In this document: positions 1 through 8,997 of the stretch, piece by piece
Numbering within the stretch: the stretch's first letter is position 1
Layout of the letters: each line of letters starts with the position of its first letter
Origin: Planctomycetaceae bacterium
GTDB taxonomy: Bacteria; Planctomycetota; Planctomycetia; Planctomycetales; Planctomycetaceae
Assembly (NCBI GenBank): GCA_015485495.1
Contig: WFTL01000169.1
Location: forward strand, 1-64,000
Direction of reading: 5' to 3'
Length of the DNA: 64,000 bases
Program-made: the position numbers and the translations under genes
Notes under the pieces: model-generated
The model's input: the letters and a program-made list of their open reading frames with translations, nothing else
What the model was told of the DNA's origin: nothing
Database searches by the model: none

Positions 1-348
1 CATGGGAGAATTTCCCTGCGGTTCGATCGCCGATCTGCCCGGATTGTTTCAGCAGGCCCGGAAGCATCTGCTGCCGCCGCTGTTCCTGATGTGCGACCGA
101 ATTCAGGACGCACACAATCTGGGGGCGATTCTGAGAAACTGTGATGCGGCGTGATTCCGACCTGCTGACGCATTCCGATGATGACGGCTGTCACAGCCGC
201 CGCATCACAGTTTCTCAGAATCGCACCCAGGTTATGCGCGTCCTGAATACGATCGCACATCAGGAACAGCGGCGGCAGCAGACGCTTCCGGGCCTGCTGA
301 AACAATCCGGGCAGATCGGCGATCGAACCGCAGGGAAATTCTCCCATG
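1..348. repeat. 150-bp near-perfect inverted repeat with 48-bp spacer at window edge
   Basis: Bases 1-150 and 199-348 are reverse complements with only about eight mismatches; the 48-bp spacer is 151-198. Both arms encode the same piece of a SpoU/TrmH methyltransferase. The mismatches fall mostly in third codon positions (for example GAC/GAT, CGA/CGT, CAC/CAT, AAT/AAC, GGG/GGT), with one His/Arg replacement. The left arm begins exactly at the window edge, so it may extend further. The likeliest explanation is a foldback chimera at a contig end, built from reads of a close strain. A real inverted partial duplication is the alternative. Confidence 0.9.
2..154 (+). pseudogene. Duplicated fragment of TrmH-family methyltransferase (left arm)
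   Basis: Read on the plus strand, the left arm of the inverted repeat gives an in-frame 50-residue piece. It is nearly identical to the internal part of the methyltransferase on the other strand, including the family motif NLGAILRNCDAA. It hits a TGA directly after the arm ends, inside the spacer. It therefore cannot be a complete enzyme here, and nothing shows independent expression. It may be an assembly artefact and not a genuine pseudogene. Confidence 0.6.
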
Positions 349-611
349 AGAAGCGCCATGCCCTGGTGATGCCGGCTGCCGCACAGGGCCGTGAGCCGTT
401 CTGAGGACACCTGCTCAGGAACGATTCGTTCCGGAAGGCCATCGGGAAAAGCGGCCGACAGTTCCGCGGCCGCCTGGGCCGTGACACACAGACGCCGTAC
501 CGGCCAGATGCCGGCTTCCAGCGTTTCGCAGACGACATGACGTCCGGTCAGCCAGCTTCGCTGGTGACTGGCGGCATGATGTGCGCGGCGTGACCGGCGA
601 CGGGCGGACAT
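151..611 (-). CDS. TrmH/SpoU-family rRNA 2'-O-methyltransferase, truncated
   Basis: This frame is missing from the ORF track because it runs open to the window edge. It starts MSARRRSRR at the ATG ending at 611. A substrate-binding-like N-terminal domain comes first (TGRHVVCETLEAG, then RHHQGMALLMGEF). The SpoU core motif NLGAILRNCDAA and VTAVIIGMRQQVGITP follow. SpoU enzymes use SAM to 2'-O-methylate rRNA or tRNA ribose and form a knotted dimer. The knot and SAM-binding C-terminus (normally about 100 more residues) is missing, because at about base 151 the sequence folds back into the inverted repeat and the frame becomes antisense. The family is clear; whether it is RlmB or TrmH cannot be told. 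The esterase upstream ends 53 bp away on the same strand. Confidence 0.75.
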
Positions 612-664
612 GATGATTGGGGAACCCCGATGATTCAGAAAGAAAACGGTGCGAACGCTGGCCT

Positions 665-1453
665 TCACACAGACTGCGTCGACGACGCATCTTCATCCAC
701 AGAACGCAGGCCCCGAACGATGTGATCGAATACGCGGGGAGCCATCGCGTTGAAATACTCCCAGGAATGCCCCCCGGCGGATGTTTCGAAATCCCGTTCA
801 TACAGGATGCCGGAAGAGGACAGTTTCATGCCGAGCCGTGTGCAGCCGTCGAACCAGTCGGTGTCGGACGGATCGCAGCAGAGGAACTGACAGCGCGGCC
901 AGGACAGAGGATGCAGATTCAGAACGATCGTATCCTGGCGGGCTTCTTCCTGCGACGCATACATCTGATCGATCGGAAGTCCCCTTCCGTACAACTGATG
1001 AAAATCGACCGCAGGCGATATCGCGGCCACCACGGGGAATTCCCGGGCATGGCGATACGCCAGCTGCAGGGCCCCCTGCCCCCCCGTGCTGACTCCCAGC
1101 AGTGCGATTCGCGGAGGACCGATGTTCCACTGCCCGGTGATCCACGGCACCAGAACGGTTCGCAGCCACGAAAGCGGCGTGATGTGCGCACTGAAGTCCG
1201 GACAGATTCTGTCGAGCCACCAGCTTCGGCCTCCATGAGGACAGACAGCCACCAGGCCGTGGTCCTGAAGCTGCTGACAGTAGACACGATTGTCTGTCAG
1301 TCCGATCTGAGCATGGCCCTGAAGAAACAGCACAACGCCCGGACGGTCATCTGTCCCGGGGTCGAAGACATCCACCGTCCGACCGTCCACCTGGTGTGTG
1401 GACCAGCCGGAACGGCGGGACTGCGGGAACAGTCGTCGGAGTGTCCGAAGCAT
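665..1453 (-). CDS. Alpha/beta hydrolase, esterase-D / S-formylglutathione-hydrolase-like
   Basis: This is a 262-residue protein. The track ORF is longer, but the ATG at 1453 is preceded by AGGA at good spacing, and the upstream extension is Arg/Gly-rich shadow. The serine-hydrolase elbow GVSTGGQGALQ carries the putative nucleophile. An Asp in the CDPSDTDWF region and the His of GGHSWEYF complete a likely triad near the C-terminus. The layout resembles the esterase D / feruloyl-esterase fold. There is no signal peptide, so the protein is probably cytoplasmic. It lies 110 bp downstream of the FAD oxidoreductase and may share its transcript. The substrate is unknown. Confidence 0.8.
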   Translation of the reverse strand: MLRTLRRLFPQSRRSGWSTHQVDGRTVDVFDPGTDDRPGVVLFLQGHAQIGLTDNRVYCQQLQDHGLVAVCPHGGRSWWLDRICPDFSAHITPLSWLRTVLVPWITGQWNIGPPRIALLGVSTGGQGALQLAYRHAREFPVVAAISPAVDFHQLYGRGLPIDQMYASQEEARQDTIVLNLHPLSWPRCQFLCCDPSDTDWFDGCTRLGMKLSSSGILYERDFETSAGGHSWEYFNAMAPRVFDHIVRGLRSVDEDASSTQSV

Positions 1454-1563
1454 GAGAAAATTCCTGCGGTCACGGGGAGAACCGGGAAGTCGGGGCGGCC
1501 GTTTCCGTCGATGTCCGGTGAACGGTGCGTCGGTGCCGTCCGGAAACGATGGCCACCGGTCGT

Positions 1564-3192
1564 TCAGACCGTGACCTCCGGCCGGGCCATCGCCTGGACC
1601 TCTGCCGCCGAATAACAGGTCACGCGGCCGCCATCGGTGAACTGCAGCAGGTCCTCCACCGGCTTTCCGGAAATCTTCGCTGCGGCGAACAGTCCCGTGG
1701 CCAGAGCGCCCAGAACGCCATGAGCCGACGTGGACTGACCGCAATGATACAGTCCGGAGATTTCTGTGCGGATCCGGGGAGCTGCCGGACCGATCTGAGA
1801 CAGCACTTTGGCGTGGCCATACAGATTGCCGCGATGGGCTGCCACATAAAACGCGTTCGTGAGCGGCGATCCCAGCTCGCACAGCTTCAGATGGTCCCGC
1901 AGATTCGGGATCACGATTTCCAGAGTCTCCAGCATGCGGCCGGTCAGGTGCTGTTTGAATGCGTGGTAATCGTCCGGACGCTCGCCGTACTGCGAGTCCT
2001 GCCAGCGGCGGAAGGCATCCCAGGAAACGAACGTGAACGCTTCCAGCGAATGCAGTCCCTGATGCATTTTGGTGGGATCTTTGCGGGTCGTGACCGTGAG
2101 AAACGCTCCGTCGAACGGTCCGTCACCGGTCAGATCGGAATGTTCTGCCTGGCGATAGACTGCCGACACATCGGGATCGGCCAGAATCCAGTAGTTTCCG
2201 GAATCCAGTCCCAGGGCATCCGCATCGATGTCGGCCGCCATAAACAGACTCAGCGCACTGACCGATGGTCGAAGCCGTTCGATCCGCTCTGCCAGGGCAT
2301 CGCTGAGGTGACTGCGGCCGACGAGCTGCAGGTAGGTCGTCCAGGCATCTGCGTTGGACAGGACGGCGGATGCCCGCAGTTCTTCACCCGATTCCAGTCG
2401 GACTCCGACGGCTCGTCGGCTGCCGCCCCGGCCTTCGACCAGAATCTGTGCCACACGCGTTCGTGTCCGGATTTCACCGCCCTGCTTTTTCAGACGGGCG
2501 ATCAGGGCACGCGGTATGGCTCCTCCACCGCCTTTCGGAAACCAGGCTCCCTCCCAGTAATGACTGTCGATGGCAACGTGCTGCAGAAACGGCACTTCTT
2601 CCGGAGACAGCCCGTGATCGCCGGCTCGTGATTCCAGAATCGCCTTCAGCCGCGGATGACGGACGTACCGATCGACAATCTGCGACAGAGGTCTGGTCCC
2701 GCGAAGTACGAAAGACGGCGCTCGGATCAGCAAAGCCAGGTGCCCGACCCGGCTGCGGGCCTGCATGGCAAGTGTGAGGCCTCGATCGACTTTCTTCATG
2801 AGCCGAAAATACCGAACGATGCCTCGGCGTTCTTCCGGAAACCGTTCGATGAGACGCTGCTGAAAGGTTTCGCAGCCGGAGGGAATATCGAACGTTTCAT
2901 CGGGGAAAACGATGTGGTCGTAGCCGTCCGGATTGAGTTCCATGAACTCCAGGTCTCCTCCGACCCCCAGGCCTTCGAAGAAAGAGCGCATCCGACCGCC
3001 TTCCTGAAGCTGCCCGATGTAGTGCACGCCCGGACTGAACCGATGTCCGTCCAGAGCGAACGTATGGCACCAGCCGCCCGGCAGATAGTGCTGTTCCAGC
3101 ACGAGAACCTTTCGTCCGGTGTTCGCCAGAGCCACAGCGCCGCCCAGGCCGCCGACTCCGGAACCGATCACAATGACATCCCATTCAGGCAT
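1564..3192 (-). CDS. FAD-dependent oxidoreductase, CrtI/retinol-saturase-like
   Basis: The 542-residue protein starts MPEWDVIVIGSGVGGLGG, so the dinucleotide-binding fold sits at the very N-terminus; the upstream 34 codons of the track ORF are dropped. The GxGxxG motif, the acidic end of the second strand (VLVLEQH) and PGGWCHTF are typical of the phytoene desaturase, carotenoid isomerase and all-trans-retinol 13,14-reductase group. The C-terminal segment GLYHCGQSTSAHGVLGA matches the FAD-binding end of that family. It probably oxidises or saturates a polyene or similar lipid. There are no other carotenoid genes nearby, so the substrate is open. Confidence 0.85.
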   Translation of the reverse strand: MPEWDVIVIGSGVGGLGGAVALANTGRKVLVLEQHYLPGGWCHTFALDGHRFSPGVHYIGQLQEGGRMRSFFEGLGVGGDLEFMELNPDGYDHIVFPDETFDIPSGCETFQQRLIERFPEERRGIVRYFRLMKKVDRGLTLAMQARSRVGHLALLIRAPSFVLRGTRPLSQIVDRYVRHPRLKAILESRAGDHGLSPEEVPFLQHVAIDSHYWEGAWFPKGGGGAIPRALIARLKKQGGEIRTRTRVAQILVEGRGGSRRAVGVRLESGEELRASAVLSNADAWTTYLQLVGRSHLSDALAERIERLRPSVSALSLFMAADIDADALGLDSGNYWILADPDVSAVYRQAEHSDLTGDGPFDGAFLTVTTRKDPTKMHQGLHSLEAFTFVSWDAFRRWQDSQYGERPDDYHAFKQHLTGRMLETLEIVIPNLRDHLKLCELGSPLTNAFYVAAHRGNLYGHAKVLSQIGPAAPRIRTEISGLYHCGQSTSAHGVLGALATGLFAAAKISGKPVEDLLQFTDGGRVTCYSAAEVQAMARPEVTV

Positions 3193-3383
3193 CAGTCCGC
3201 TCCGCTTTGGAAACCCGTCAGGAGTTGATTCGGATGCAGCGTCCCGCCGTCCGGGAATGAGGATACGGCGGGAGCATCGGAAAAGGAAACGCATCCGGCC
3301 GGCAGACCGGCATTGCCGGATGAACCACAGCAGACAGCACGGCCGCCTTGACGGGACGCCGGCCAGCCGGTTTTACGACTTCA

Positions 3384-4295
3384 TCAGGTGATGTCCCGAA
3401 GGCGGCGGGCAGCCGTTCGTACAGAATCTCGCTGCGTCGGTGCCAGACCGGAAAGGAACGGAACGATGGGGCCTGTTTCCGCAATTTCCGCCTCCCGCAC
3501 CGCTTCGTGAAGAACACGCACAGGGTGAATGGAGTTGCGAAGCTGTTCCAGCGGTTCGAACTGTCGACGAATCTGTTCGGCGCGGTCGTAATCGCGTTCC
3601 TGAATCGCCCGAAGCATCGCCTGCGACAGGGCCGGGTTGATGCAGACGCAGCCGGACGTGTATCCGACGCAGTGGAATGTCGTCAGGTGGATCAGCGCCG
3701 GCTGTTCTCCGATGCCGCTGCAGATGCGGTCGGGAGAGACCCGGTCCGTCAGTTCGCTGAGAAACCGATCGTCAGCCGGGTCCGGACGCACGATGGCATA
3801 CTTGATGAAGGACACCAGCCCGTCTTCCACCAGTTCGGCTGCACCGGAAACGGTCAGCGACCGATCGTCTTTCAGGTACAGCACCGCCGGGCGTTCGGCG
3901 CGTTCCACGAACCGGCGAAAACCGTTCTGGAAACCGGCCTCCGTGGCCATCGGAGACCGGGGCAGAACCATCACCGTGGGAAAGGATGTGTGCCGCAGAA
4001 TGTCGGCCTGATCCATCATCATCCCCCAGGAAGGACCGACCGAGGGAATGACGGTCGTGTCGGCGCCCACACCTGTTTCCAGCATCTCCAGAAGCTGCTC
4101 ATATTCGCTCAGCCTCACATGATGCAGGACCGCGTTTCCGCCATAAAGAAGCAGGGAAATGCCGGCGCCTTCCAGACGGCGGATGAGGCGTCTGTTCTGT
4201 TCCGGACAGACTGTCAGATCCGATCGTCGGGCCAGCGGCGGCACCGCGACGACGGATCGCCGGAAATGTTCACTGGTGACAGGCTGGATATTCAT
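3384..4295 (-). CDS. Dihydrodipicolinate synthase/N-acetylneuraminate lyase family aldolase, atypical
   Basis: This is a 303-residue TIM-barrel aldolase starting MNIQPVTSEHFRRSV. The track ORF extends far upstream into Arg/His-rich shadow. The order of elements fits the DapA/NanA family: SLLLYGGNAVLHH where DapA has its GTTGE loop, GADTTVIPSVGPSWG, then PAVLYLKDD with the conserved Tyr region. LVSFIKYAIVRPD follows with a likely Schiff-base Lys. The GTTGE motif is degraded, so this is probably not the lysine-pathway enzyme and more likely acts on a sugar acid or other 2-oxo acid. It lies directly downstream of the RND exporter on the same strand. Confidence 0.75.
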   Translation of the reverse strand: MNIQPVTSEHFRRSVVAVPPLARRSDLTVCPEQNRRLIRRLEGAGISLLLYGGNAVLHHVRLSEYEQLLEMLETGVGADTTVIPSVGPSWGMMMDQADILRHTSFPTVMVLPRSPMATEAGFQNGFRRFVERAERPAVLYLKDDRSLTVSGAAELVEDGLVSFIKYAIVRPDPADDRFLSELTDRVSPDRICSGIGEQPALIHLTTFHCVGYTSGCVCINPALSQAMLRAIQERDYDRAEQIRRQFEPLEQLRNSIHPVRVLHEAVREAEIAETGPIVPFLSGLAPTQRDSVRTAARRLRDIT

Positions 4296-4366
4296 GAAGC
4301 TGCCTGGCGGGGACAACCCGGACACCGGACGCACAGCGGATGCGGGAGGAGGGATGCTGCATCTGC

Positions 4367-6745
4367 CTACAGGGGCTGCGATTCCACCGCGGAATCCCCC
4401 GGCTTTTCGCCGCTGACGGACAGCTCTCCCGTGAAAGCCCCGACTTCCACGGTCTTCGGAGCGAATCGCGCCAGCAGCGGTGGCAGGAAAATCAGGTCCG
4501 CCAGCAGGGCGGCCGAAATGGTGATGGTTCCCATGGCGGCGAAAATGTAATAGTCGCGGTTGCCGCTGAACATCACCGTGCTGAAGCCGGCCACCAGAAC
4601 CAGTGTGGTCATGATGAGTGCCGTGCCGACTCCGGTGAACGCCCGCCGAATGGCCTGATCGATGTTCGGAGTGACTTCCAGTTCTTCCTGGTACCGTGTG
4701 AGGAAATGAATGGAATCGTCCACAGCGATTCCCAGACATACGGTGAAGCAGCAGACCATGACGACTTCCAGATTGTATCCGGACACCACCAGCCACGCGC
4801 CCGCCAGTGCCAGAGGAAACGTATTGGGAACGACCGAAATCAGACCGATCCGCACGGAACGGAACACGAATGCCAGCACGCCGAAGATGATGACGGAAGC
4901 AGTTCCCAGACTGGCGGCCAGGTCGACCACAATCTGATAGAGATTCCGCCACCGCCAGGCGGCGCTGCCTTCCAGTTCGAATGAAAACGCCGGAAACTGC
5001 TGTTCCAGATCTGCCAGTCCGGCCTCCACGCGTTCGAAAACCGGACCAAAGCGGGCGATGCCCAGATCCTGAACTTTGAACCGCACGATCGTCCGGTTGT
5101 CATCGGGGTCGAAAAACGTGTTCTTGATCGGCGGGGGAAGCAGCTCAATCATCGAAAACCGTTCTTCAGGCGGACCTTCTCCCGGCTGCGCGTCGATGAG
5201 GTTTCTGATGGAGAGCGGATGGTGCAGCAGTTTTTCCTGCCGGAGCAGATCATCGACGGCCATGGTGATGCGCAGGATCTGCGGGTCATCGTCGGGAATC
5301 CGGTCGGACCAGCGAATCACGACGTGACTCGTTTCGAGTCCTCCCAGGACGTCATCCAGATGATCCAGAGCGATGGCAGCTTCGGAATCTGCCGGAAGGT
5401 TATCGCCCCGTCTCTGATCCGGCTCCAGCGAAGTCACACTCAGGACGACCAGGGCCACGGTCAGGACGATACCGGTAATGCTCAGCGGCCGGCGATACCG
5501 CAGGACCACATCGATCAGACCGCTGACCCGTCCCAGATTGCGATCGATGAGGCTGTTTTCCAGCCCCACATGAATGTTGCGGCCCAGCCGTGTGGAACAC
5601 AGCAGCGGGATGATGGTGACCACGGCAACGAAACTCATCACGACACCCATGACAGCGCAGCGGCCGAATTCCTGGACAAATTCGTGGTCCGCCAGAGTCA
5701 GGGAGCCGAAGCCCACCGCTGTGGTGAACGATGTGAGGAAACAGGCCAGTCCCACCTGCTGCAGCCCTTTGCGGGCCGCGTCGCGCACCGACAGCCCCGC
5801 AGCCCGCAGCTTGCGTGTCTGAACCATCAGATGGACGCCGTCGGTGATGCCCACCAGAGCCACCAGCACCGGCAGAATCACATCGATCAGACCGTTGTTT
5901 TCGCTGTGGGGCACATACTGGATCATGCCGATCGTCCAGGCGACACCGACGATGGGTGCTGCAGAGACGATGAGTACGGACTGGAGACCTCGAAACAGAA
6001 CGACGGCCATCACCGCCACCATTCCAAACCCGATGCTCAGAAAAAACGTTCGATTGGCTTCATGCATGCCGATCGCGGCAATGAAGGCCGGGGCGCTGCC
6101 CGTGACCTGCACCCGCATGTCGAGATCGGGATATTCTTCCAGAACCTCCAGGACCGTGTTCTTCAGACCGACGGTCACGTCGTCGTCGGAAAACACGAAA
6201 TCGTAATCGACTGTCACCAGCATCAGCAGCGTCTGCGCATCGGCGCTGAGAAGCTGTCCGACAACCAGCGGGTTTTCCAGAGCCTTTTCCCGGGCTGCCC
6301 GGAAGCGGCGTTCCGATGCGGAGGAATCCGGCAGAAGCGGTTCGGCCAGACCGAAAATGTTCAGAATCGGGACGCTGTCCATCCACATCACACGCGTGAC
6401 GTAATCCAGCTCTTCCAGATTCGCCACGATGCCGCGCAGAGCCTCCGCGCCTTCCGGAGTAAAAAACGCGTCCGAATCGATGACGATGATGGAATCGGAA
6501 TCGAACAGAGAGCGGCCGGAGCGTCTGCGCTGAGGAGCCCGGGCGATTATTCCGGACTTCTTCTCCCCGGAGGATTCTTCATCGCTGTCCGCCTGAGACG
6601 CTGCATCCTCGAACAGAGACAGTTCCTTCACGTTCGGATGCAGCCAGCCCACAGCCGCTGCGGCCGACAGCAGGACAATGACGCACACAGTCGGCCAGCG
6701 GTGGTCGACAGAAAGAGCAGCAATGGTGTTGAAGAGACGATTCAT
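4367..6745 (-). CDS. RND/MMPL-superfamily exporter
   Basis: This 792-residue membrane protein has the duplicated RND plan. Each half has one N-terminal transmembrane helix (first about residues 15-37), a large extracytoplasmic loop, and then a cluster of five helices. In the second half GIAVDDSIHFLTRYQEEL carries the Asp pair seen in the proton-relay helix of MMPL/HpnN proteins; GITDGVHLMVQTRKL is the matching part of the first half. An acidic stretch after the first helix (DAASQADSDEESSGEKK) is unusual. RND exporters of this type move lipids or hydrophobic compounds using proton motive force. No membrane-fusion or outer-membrane partner lies next to it. The substrate is unknown. Confidence 0.88.
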   Translation of the reverse strand: MNRLFNTIAALSVDHRWPTVCVIVLLSAAAAVGWLHPNVKELSLFEDAASQADSDEESSGEKKSGIIARAPQRRRSGRSLFDSDSIIVIDSDAFFTPEGAEALRGIVANLEELDYVTRVMWMDSVPILNIFGLAEPLLPDSSASERRFRAAREKALENPLVVGQLLSADAQTLLMLVTVDYDFVFSDDDVTVGLKNTVLEVLEEYPDLDMRVQVTGSAPAFIAAIGMHEANRTFFLSIGFGMVAVMAVVLFRGLQSVLIVSAAPIVGVAWTIGMIQYVPHSENNGLIDVILPVLVALVGITDGVHLMVQTRKLRAAGLSVRDAARKGLQQVGLACFLTSFTTAVGFGSLTLADHEFVQEFGRCAVMGVVMSFVAVVTIIPLLCSTRLGRNIHVGLENSLIDRNLGRVSGLIDVVLRYRRPLSITGIVLTVALVVLSVTSLEPDQRRGDNLPADSEAAIALDHLDDVLGGLETSHVVIRWSDRIPDDDPQILRITMAVDDLLRQEKLLHHPLSIRNLIDAQPGEGPPEERFSMIELLPPPIKNTFFDPDDNRTIVRFKVQDLGIARFGPVFERVEAGLADLEQQFPAFSFELEGSAAWRWRNLYQIVVDLAASLGTASVIIFGVLAFVFRSVRIGLISVVPNTFPLALAGAWLVVSGYNLEVVMVCCFTVCLGIAVDDSIHFLTRYQEELEVTPNIDQAIRRAFTGVGTALIMTTLVLVAGFSTVMFSGNRDYYIFAAMGTITISAALLADLIFLPPLLARFAPKTVEVGAFTGELSVSGEKPGDSAVESQPL

Positions 6746-6999
6746 GATCCCGCTTTTCGGCTGCAGTCAGAGACGGCAGAGTGGACAATTCTGTGACAGA
6801 CTGTGCAGGCAGACACCTGACGGACCGAACGTGGCAGGGCATGACCAGCCCGCACCGAACGGCACAGCCGGTGACATCCCGCTGACGCCAGGTTCCCCGG
6901 GAACGATTCTTACGACAGGACAGTCGCCGGCGACGGGCACCGCCCTGTTTCGGCTGTGCCCGTCCGGCGGATTCCGGTCGACACCGGCGGACGCATTCA

Positions 7000-8997
7000 T
7001 CAGTTGGCCGTCGATTCCGGAAACAGTTCTTCCGCGATCCGGCGGACTTCATCGGCCGAGACATATCCGTCCTGGTTGCGGTCGTACTGATGGAACCGCA
7101 CACGGCGAACAATGATGGGGGCTTCCGACCGGGTCACTCTGCGATCTCCGTTGCGATCCAGAGACGTGAAGAACCGTTCGATATAGCTGTTGATCTGTTC
7201 TTCCCGAGTGGGCCCCTGCGAATCGGATTTCGCAACGCTCGTGTCGCGGAATTCGATGCTGCCCCGGGGCACGGCCACGTCGAAGAAACCGATCGCCATT
7301 TCTTCCCATGACTGATCTCCCCACGTCACCCATTGCGTGGGATCCGGATTGAACGGATTGTCGGCCGAATTGTCGAAGGCCACGGTGAACCGGAGCTGCT
7401 CCACCTCGTCCAGCGGAAGAGGATCTTTGAGCTGGTACACGTGCTGCCAGTTGAAATCGTAGTTCGGGACATGCAGCAGAATGGCGGCATCGTCGCCGTA
7501 GCCGTCCCAGAGAGTGAACGACTTGCCGCGATAGTGCATGTGCGGTGCGATTCCCAGAAGCTGAGAGTTCTTCGGCAGACGGCGTACTTCGCTGTGAACC
7601 AGGAAATTCGGATGTCCAGGCGGGATTTCGAATTCCTGATCCACGCCGGCAATCGTGAACACTTCATGCGTGACCTTCGATGCGTCGGTGAAGATCAGGC
7701 CGAGCTTCGACAGGTCATCCTGCTGTTCCCCGTTGGGCGTGTAGTGCATCTGAAAAACGAATTTGGATCCGGCCGGTACGAAACGGGCGAATCCTTCCGG
7801 CAGCCGAACCGGTCGGGCTCCCGGAACATAGGCGGTCAGCCATCCGATACCGCGGAACTGCGACAGTTCCGGAGGCCGGATGTAAACGATGATATGATGC
7901 ACCACCGCCCGGTTCCCGGGCAGCGTGCGGGCATCGATGATCCATTTGTCCTCTTTGAAGCCGGGATCCACGACGAAGTACTGATACTCGACGGTTCCGT
8001 CAGCCGGCACGGTGAACGGCCGCCGCCGCATTTCGAGAACCATGTCCGGTTCGCGAATCATCTGCCAGCCGGTCACAACCTCCGGGAGTTCCGGAACCTT
8101 CGACAGGTCTCCAGGAGCCAGCCCGCCGGCGATCCAGTCGCGCAGGACCTGACGATCTTCTTCCGGCATGCGGCGTTCGTTCTGAAAATGTCCGTAACGC
8201 GGATCGGCATGCCAGGGAGGCATGCGGCCGTCCTCGATCGTTTCCAGCATCGTTTCGGCCCAGCCGGCCACTTCATCATAGTCGTCCATGGCAAAGGGGC
8301 CGATCTCACCGTCACGGTGGCATTCCACACAGTGACGGTGAAGAACCGGAACGACGTGTTCTGCATAGGTGATGCCGTTGCTGACCGGTTCCGCCTGCTT
8401 TGGAACACGGCCGATCAGACAGCCGGTCGCCTCCGTTTCCGTCACTGTGATCGTGTCACCGGCCAGCCACTGAGAAATCGCGTTGTGAAGATCCCGGCGC
8501 TGCGGCTTTCCGCGATTGATTCCGGGTGCGTACTGATCGTCGATGCGACCGTGATAGATCACGTTGAGAGATTCATCGAGGACGAACACCTCGGGCGTCC
8601 GCTGCGCTCCGAACTGATCCGCCACCCGGTTCTGAGGATCCTTGAGAACCGGGAATGTCACGCTGTAGCTGCGGACGTATTCCCGAATATCGGCGACGGA
8701 ATCCTGCCGGTTGCTGTTGACGCCGATGAAGCGAACCCCCTGATCCTGAAATTCGGCCGCCATTTTCGACAGACGCGGTCCGTACAGTCGGGCCATCGGA
8801 CATTCGGTGCCCAGGAAACAGACGACCGTCAGGCACGGTTCATCCTGAACGGTCACTTCCACGGGATCTCCCTTCGTGTCTGCCAGTCGAAACGCCAGAG
8901 ACTCATCAGCGAACGCCGCTGCCGGATTCACGGCCGGAAGCAGCCCGGCCACTACCATGGCCACGCAGACACGCAGCCGGGACAGGTCCGTCATCAT
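7000..8997 (-). CDS. Exported redoxin - cytochrome c - Cu(II) monooxygenase - EF-hand fusion
   Basis: This 665-residue protein has an N-terminal signal peptide (about 1-28). A redoxin/AhpC-TSA-like domain comes first (about 35-185); its active site reads GTECPMARLYGP with only one Cys. A single CxxCH heme site, HCVECHRDGE, lies near 220. A copper type II ascorbate-dependent monooxygenase-like region follows, with His ligands in AVVHHIIVYIR, FQMHYTPNG and APHMHYRG. The C-terminus carries two EF-hand-like loops, DRNGDRRVTRSE and DRNQDGYVSADE. It would act in the periplasm or paryphoplasm as a redox enzyme, and the substrate cannot be read from sequence. AAAGGA precedes the start. Such fusions are known in planctomycetes, but few are characterised. 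Confidence 0.85.
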   Translation of the reverse strand: MMTDLSRLRVCVAMVVAGLLPAVNPAAAFADESLAFRLADTKGDPVEVTVQDEPCLTVVCFLGTECPMARLYGPRLSKMAAEFQDQGVRFIGVNSNRQDSVADIREYVRSYSVTFPVLKDPQNRVADQFGAQRTPEVFVLDESLNVIYHGRIDDQYAPGINRGKPQRRDLHNAISQWLAGDTITVTETEATGCLIGRVPKQAEPVSNGITYAEHVVPVLHRHCVECHRDGEIGPFAMDDYDEVAGWAETMLETIEDGRMPPWHADPRYGHFQNERRMPEEDRQVLRDWIAGGLAPGDLSKVPELPEVVTGWQMIREPDMVLEMRRRPFTVPADGTVEYQYFVVDPGFKEDKWIIDARTLPGNRAVVHHIIVYIRPPELSQFRGIGWLTAYVPGARPVRLPEGFARFVPAGSKFVFQMHYTPNGEQQDDLSKLGLIFTDASKVTHEVFTIAGVDQEFEIPPGHPNFLVHSEVRRLPKNSQLLGIAPHMHYRGKSFTLWDGYGDDAAILLHVPNYDFNWQHVYQLKDPLPLDEVEQLRFTVAFDNSADNPFNPDPTQWVTWGDQSWEEMAIGFFDVAVPRGSIEFRDTSVAKSDSQGPTREEQINSYIERFFTSLDRNGDRRVTRSEAPIIVRRVRFHQYDRNQDGYVSADEVRRIAEELFPESTAN

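Noticed and set aside
617-1615. 332-residue plus-strand ORF opposite the esterase
   Set aside because: The minus strand carries an esterase with catalytic motifs; this frame has no recognisable domain.
5219-6796. 525-residue plus-strand ORF opposite the RND exporter
   Set aside because: Composition is His/Gln/Asp-rich with no motif, and the opposite strand encodes a full RND protein with clear helices and motifs.
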